A stretch of DNA of 60,000 nt, from assembly GCA_037447655.1 (NCBI GenBank), contig JBBHKE010001687.1, positions 135,901 to 195,900 on the forward strand, in the 5' to 3' direction. Made by a program: the position numbers and the translations under genes. Within the stretch, counting starts at the first letter, position 1; the number at the start of each line of letters is the position of its first letter. Positions 59,858-60,000 of the stretch are shown here, in pieces. This DNA comes from Zygnema cylindricum. Lineage: Eukaryota; Streptophyta; Zygnematophyceae; Zygnematales; Zygnemataceae. The notes under the pieces were generated by a model. The model ran no database searches, was not told the origin of the DNA, and was given only the letters and a program-made list of their open reading frames with translations.

Positions 59858-60000
59858 CCAACCAGCACAAGTTTGCATTAGATATCTTAGAAGGTAACCA
59901 TACTTCAAGTCCCGATCTCAACCGATAAAGCATCTCAACATGTTTCAAGTCGGGGAGACATCCAGAAAGACGTCAGAGTTTAAACTGTCTTTCTAGGGCC

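Overview
The window is nuclear DNA from a green (streptophyte) plant. The evidence is a chloroplast-type SET/Rubisco-LSMT-like methyltransferase gene, GT-AG multi-exon genes, a GH16 xyloglucan-transglycosylase-like gene family, and a heavy load of plant-type retrotransposons and MITEs. Several traits lean towards a non-seed plant or charophyte alga, but the species cannot be fixed from the sequence: a VHL beta-domain gene, GH16 proteins without the XET_C tail, and an Osser/copia-like half-tRNA primer site.

Layout. 1-3.9 kb is T-rich DNA without recognisable genes. 4.0-12.8 kb is a decayed Ty3/gypsy element on the minus strand (integrase, RNase H, RT, protease and gag, read from right to left, then its 5' LTR). 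That LTR contains a tandem TRIM array whose own LTR carries a complete tRNA-like unit. 12.8-15.9 kb is a decayed, internally duplicated coding remnant. 15.9-22.4 kb is repeat-rich and gene-poor.

22.4-60 kb is a segmentally duplicated gene block. The ancestral order appears to be VHL-like (minus), GH16 (plus), LSMT-like (minus). Unit A (24.37-33.83 kb) holds VHL-A exons 1-3 (its last exon lies outside the unit at 22.5 kb), GH16-A, and an orphan last exon of the LSMT gene. After a 10-N gap, unit B (33.89-41.9 kb) holds VHL-B exons 1-3 and GH16-B. Unit C (51.3-55.2 kb) keeps only GH16 exon 4 and leads into the intact 3' half of the LSMT gene, which runs off the right end of the window. The A/B junction joins VHL intron 3 to LSMT intron 9. 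Splice phases match, so it could encode a VHL-LSMT chimera.

Mobile elements have inserted differently in each unit: 217-bp TA-target MITEs, a 536-bp relative, a TTA-target PIF/Harbinger-like element and an 8-bp-TSD hAT element. A young, complete gag-only LTR retrotransposon (TR-GAG type, TSD CTGTA) lies at 42.6-46.9 kb. It has a copia-type Gag and a primer-binding site matching the anticodon arm of initiator tRNA-Met, and its LTR belongs to the same family as the LTR next to the decayed gypsy element. A copia deletion derivative, another hAT copy with a nested MITE, and a copia gag fragment fused to GH16 exon 4 fill 47.9-51.5 kb.
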